DNA from: Paraburkholderia terricola
GTDB taxonomy: Bacteria; Pseudomonadota; Gammaproteobacteria; Burkholderiales; Burkholderiaceae
Length of the DNA: 42,714 bases
Direction of reading: 5' to 3'
Assembly: GCF_900142195.1 (NCBI RefSeq)
Contig: NZ_FRAB01000049.1
Location: 1-42,714 of the forward strand
A program made the position numbers and the translations under genes. Every line of letters starts with the position of its first letter. Position 1 is the first letter of the stretch. Below are positions 39,378 to 42,714 of the stretch, piece by piece. The notes beneath the pieces were generated by a model. It searched no databases and was not told the DNA's origin. It saw nothing but the letters and a program-made list of their open reading frames with translations.

Positions 39378-39761
39378 ATGCAAATCGACAGTGCGTTGTC
39401 GTCCACACTGCCGGAACCGGGACGCGCGGCGATGAAAAACTCGCGCGCGGCCGACGATGCGGCGGTTCAAACCAGGGCGACGGCTGAAACGTCCGCGCAG
39501 GACGAGGCCGTCCATATCTCTGCGGAGGGCGCGGCAACGGCGGCACAAGAGGGGAAGGCGGTCAACGACGACGCAGCAGGCGATTCAGCGGCAGAAGATG
39601 CCGCGGCGCCCAATGTTTCGGCGGTTCAGTCGTTTGCATACGGCACGCTCGGTCTCGAGCGTCCGGACGAGCCTCATGAGGAACACAACGCGTTTTATAC
39701 GGCGGGTCGTTGGCTGGCAGCGGGAATCACCATCGGCGGGATCATCTCGCTGCTGGTTTGA
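39378..39761 (+). CDS. Small tail-anchored protein of unknown function
   Basis: A 127-residue protein: a long Ala/Asp/Glu-rich, probably disordered N-terminal region (1-80), then QSFAYGTLGLERPDEPHEEH and a single C-terminal hydrophobic helix (WLAAGITIGGIISLLV). That topology suggests a tail-anchored inner-membrane protein with an acidic cytoplasmic arm. CGGAG precedes the ATG. I do not recognise the family. It is convergent with rpoD and shares the hairpin between them. Confidence 0.65.
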   Translation: MQIDSALSSTLPEPGRAAMKNSRAADDAAVQTRATAETSAQDEAVHISAEGAATAAQEGKAVNDDAAGDSAAEDAAAPNVSAVQSFAYGTLGLERPDEPHEEHNAFYTAGRWLAAGITIGGIISLLV

Positions 39762-39793
39762 ATGGGTGTCGAGGCGGGTTTGAGGCGGAGGGG

Positions 39794-39824
39794 GCGCTTG
39801 CCGTGCGTGAGGCACGGCAAGCGC
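39794..39824. terminator. Bidirectional hairpin between the small gene and rpoD
   Basis: A perfect 13-bp stem (39794-39806 with 39812-39824, loop 5) lies 7 nt past the rpoD stop and about 33 nt past the convergent gene. On the forward strand it is followed by TGTTTCTT, on the reverse by no T-run. Confidence 0.7.
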
Positions 39825-39830
39825 TGTTTC

Positions 39831-41828
<1,998 letters not shown>

Positions 41829-41943
41829 GTATTCTCCTCTAGAGGCTTCGCTATGAGACGCAAGACGCTACCGTCAGGCGTTTCGAGCATGGCTCAACAT
41901 CACCTGAGTGACTCAACGCGGTTGTTTGGGTGTGCTCTGGGGA

Positions 41944-41973
41944 GCAAAAAAGATGAGCCCGCTCGAAGCGGGC
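41944..41973 (-). terminator. Intrinsic terminator / possible attenuator in the rpoD leader
   Basis: On the reverse strand a 7-bp G/C stem (41973-41967 with 41963-41957, loop 3) is followed by TCATCTTTTTTGC. It lies about 115 nt upstream of the rpoD start and about 35 nt downstream of a TATAAT on the same strand. Confidence 0.75.
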
Positions 41974-42005
41974 CGATAGACATGTGCGAAATTCGCGCGG
42001 CTCGC

Positions 42006-42011
42006 ATTATA
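42006..42011 (-). promoter_or_regulatory. -10 box of a leftward promoter before rpoD
   Basis: A perfect TATAAT lies on the reverse strand. No good -35 is found at 16-18 nt; TTGACC (42050-42045) is 33 nt away. It is the best candidate for an rpoD promoter. Confidence 0.4.
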
Positions 42012-42287
42012 TACGAGCTTGCGCCTTCGCGCGCGTTGTGCGCAGGTCAATTTGTCGTGCACGTTTGTCGCAGGCCCGTTTTCTGGCCCGCCGGCTACGC
42101 GGGCAGTTGCGTGTGTGGGTTTTTGATGATGATCGGCGCGCCGTGGTCAAGGGCGAGTCTCTCACTATAGACGAAGTCGTTCGTCCTCACATGCGACAGA
42201 GTCGTTTCCGCGATCTCGCTACATATAGACGAGGTGTGTTTGTGGCGACGATTGGCGCTTGCCGGAAAGAAAATTCACCAAAGGGGG
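42012..42287. other. Upstream region of the rRNA operon
   Basis: No gene is seen. A 6-bp hairpin (42086-42091 with 42099-42104) is followed by a T-run at 42120-42124. Two near-identical 13-mers, CTATAGACGAAGT (42165-42177) and ATATAGACGAGGT (42223-42235), are 58 bp apart and may be extra promoter or Fis-like activator elements of the rrn operon. Confidence 0.35.
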
Positions 42288-42316
42288 TTGACGACGTGTC
42301 AGTCGTTCTCCATAAT
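42288..42316 (+). promoter_or_regulatory. rRNA operon promoter
   Basis: TTGACG (42288-42293), a 17-nt spacer and CATAAT (42311-42316) form a near-consensus sigma-70 promoter. The A-rich stretch AAAGAAAATT just upstream could act as an UP element. The 16S gene begins about 290 nt downstream. Confidence 0.8.
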
Positions 42317-42405
42317 CTCGTTTCTCTGCTGCAGATGCAGCGACGCAGAACGAAGCGGTGCCGGGTGGTTGAAGGTGGCGTCGTGACGGTGGTGAATGCG
42401 TAAGC

Positions 42406-42420
42406 GATCTTTAAAAACTA
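42406..42420 (+). promoter_or_regulatory. boxA antitermination element of the rrn leader
   Basis: GATCTTTAAAAACTA resembles the rrn boxA (TGCTCTTTAACA-type) and lies in the leader about 190 nt before 16S, where NusB/NusE binding prevents early termination. Confidence 0.6.
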
Positions 42421-42610
42421 ACAGCCGATAAGTGTGGGCGCTTGATGCGCGGCGCGCGGTGGATTCTTCGGGGTCTGCCGGGAGCGAAAGTATCAAGTCT
42501 CACACAGTAATGAAAGGAAGGTTTTCCTGTTGAAAGACAGGATGATCATTCGTCAGTACGTTGAGTGAGCGACCGGTTGGTAAAACAACCGAAAAACAGT
42601 AACAGGCATT

Positions 42611-42714
42611 GAACTGAAGAGTTTGATCCTGGCTCAGATTGAACGCTGGCGGCATGCCTTACACATGCAAGTCGAACGGCAGCACGGGGGCAACCCTGGT
42701 GGCGAGTGGCGAAC
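42611..42714 (+). rRNA. rrs: 16S ribosomal RNA (5' end only)
   Basis: The conserved 16S start AGAGTTTGATCCTGGCTCAG occurs at 42619-42638, followed by ATTGAACGCTGGCGGCATGC and CACATGCAAGTCGAACGG. The V1 sequence CAGCACGGGGGCAACCCTGG is typical of Burkholderia/Paraburkholderia. The mature 5' end is placed at 42611 by alignment to E. coli position 1. The gene is cut by the window edge after about 104 nt. Confidence 0.97.

Noticed and set aside
42160..42172. CTCACTATAG resembling a T7 promoter core
   Set aside because: Only the 3' half matches, no phage polymerase gene or phage context exists, and a sigma-70 rrn promoter lies just downstream.

Overview
The window reads as a Paraburkholderia (Burkholderiaceae) chromosome segment. 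It has high GC, a 16S rRNA 5' end with the Burkholderia-type V1 sequence at the right edge, a Burkholderia-specific DUF4148 gene, and a beta-proteobacterial RpoD. The mix of sugar uptake, accessory metabolism and an rrn operon would suit a second chromosome, but nothing in the window proves that.

Left part (1-11 kb): the 5' part of a type VI secretion vgrG; a gene-poor stretch; a small secreted DUF4148 protein; then a D-xylose locus. xylR and galM run leftward and xylA-xylF-xylG-xylH run rightward from one divergent control region. Together they give xylose uptake, isomerisation to xylulose and regulation. No xylulokinase gene is present.

Middle part (11-27 kb): a compact HigBA-type toxin-antitoxin pair; an isoquinoline-1-oxidoreductase-like molybdenum hydroxylase (large and small subunit); a possible 30-residue membrane microprotein; a two-gene operon of a KaiC-family double ATPase and a hybrid histidine kinase; a small secreted protein; a cobalamin-riboswitch-controlled cbtBA cobalt transporter with a divergent histidine phosphatase; a FUSC-type exporter; a 2OG-Fe(II) oxygenase; and an ALDH7-type aldehyde dehydrogenase followed by a FAD amine/amino-acid oxidase.

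Right part (27.5-37.7 kb): a tightly packed five-gene operon matching the E. coli yfaA-yfaT-yfaS-yfaQ-yfaP set (DUF2138, DUF1175, bacterial alpha-2-macroglobulin, DUF2300, DUF2135). It is related to the Pseudomonas mag operon. This is the most interesting system here. The macroglobulin keeps a CAEQ thioester motif. Two of the uncharacterised partners carry peptidoglycan-enzyme-like motifs: an NlpC/P60-like Cys/His pair in the DUF1175 protein, and SxxK plus SpoIID-like plus HExxH motifs in the DUF2300 protein. A 15-bp in-frame tandem repeat lies in the DUF1175 gene.

Far right (38-42.7 kb): a hemerythrin protein, a PRC-barrel protein, a small tail-anchored hypothetical protein, and rpoD (GTG start). 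rpoD is divergent from a ribosomal RNA operon, whose promoter, boxA and first ~100 nt of 16S rRNA are present. An intrinsic terminator lies in the rpoD leader.
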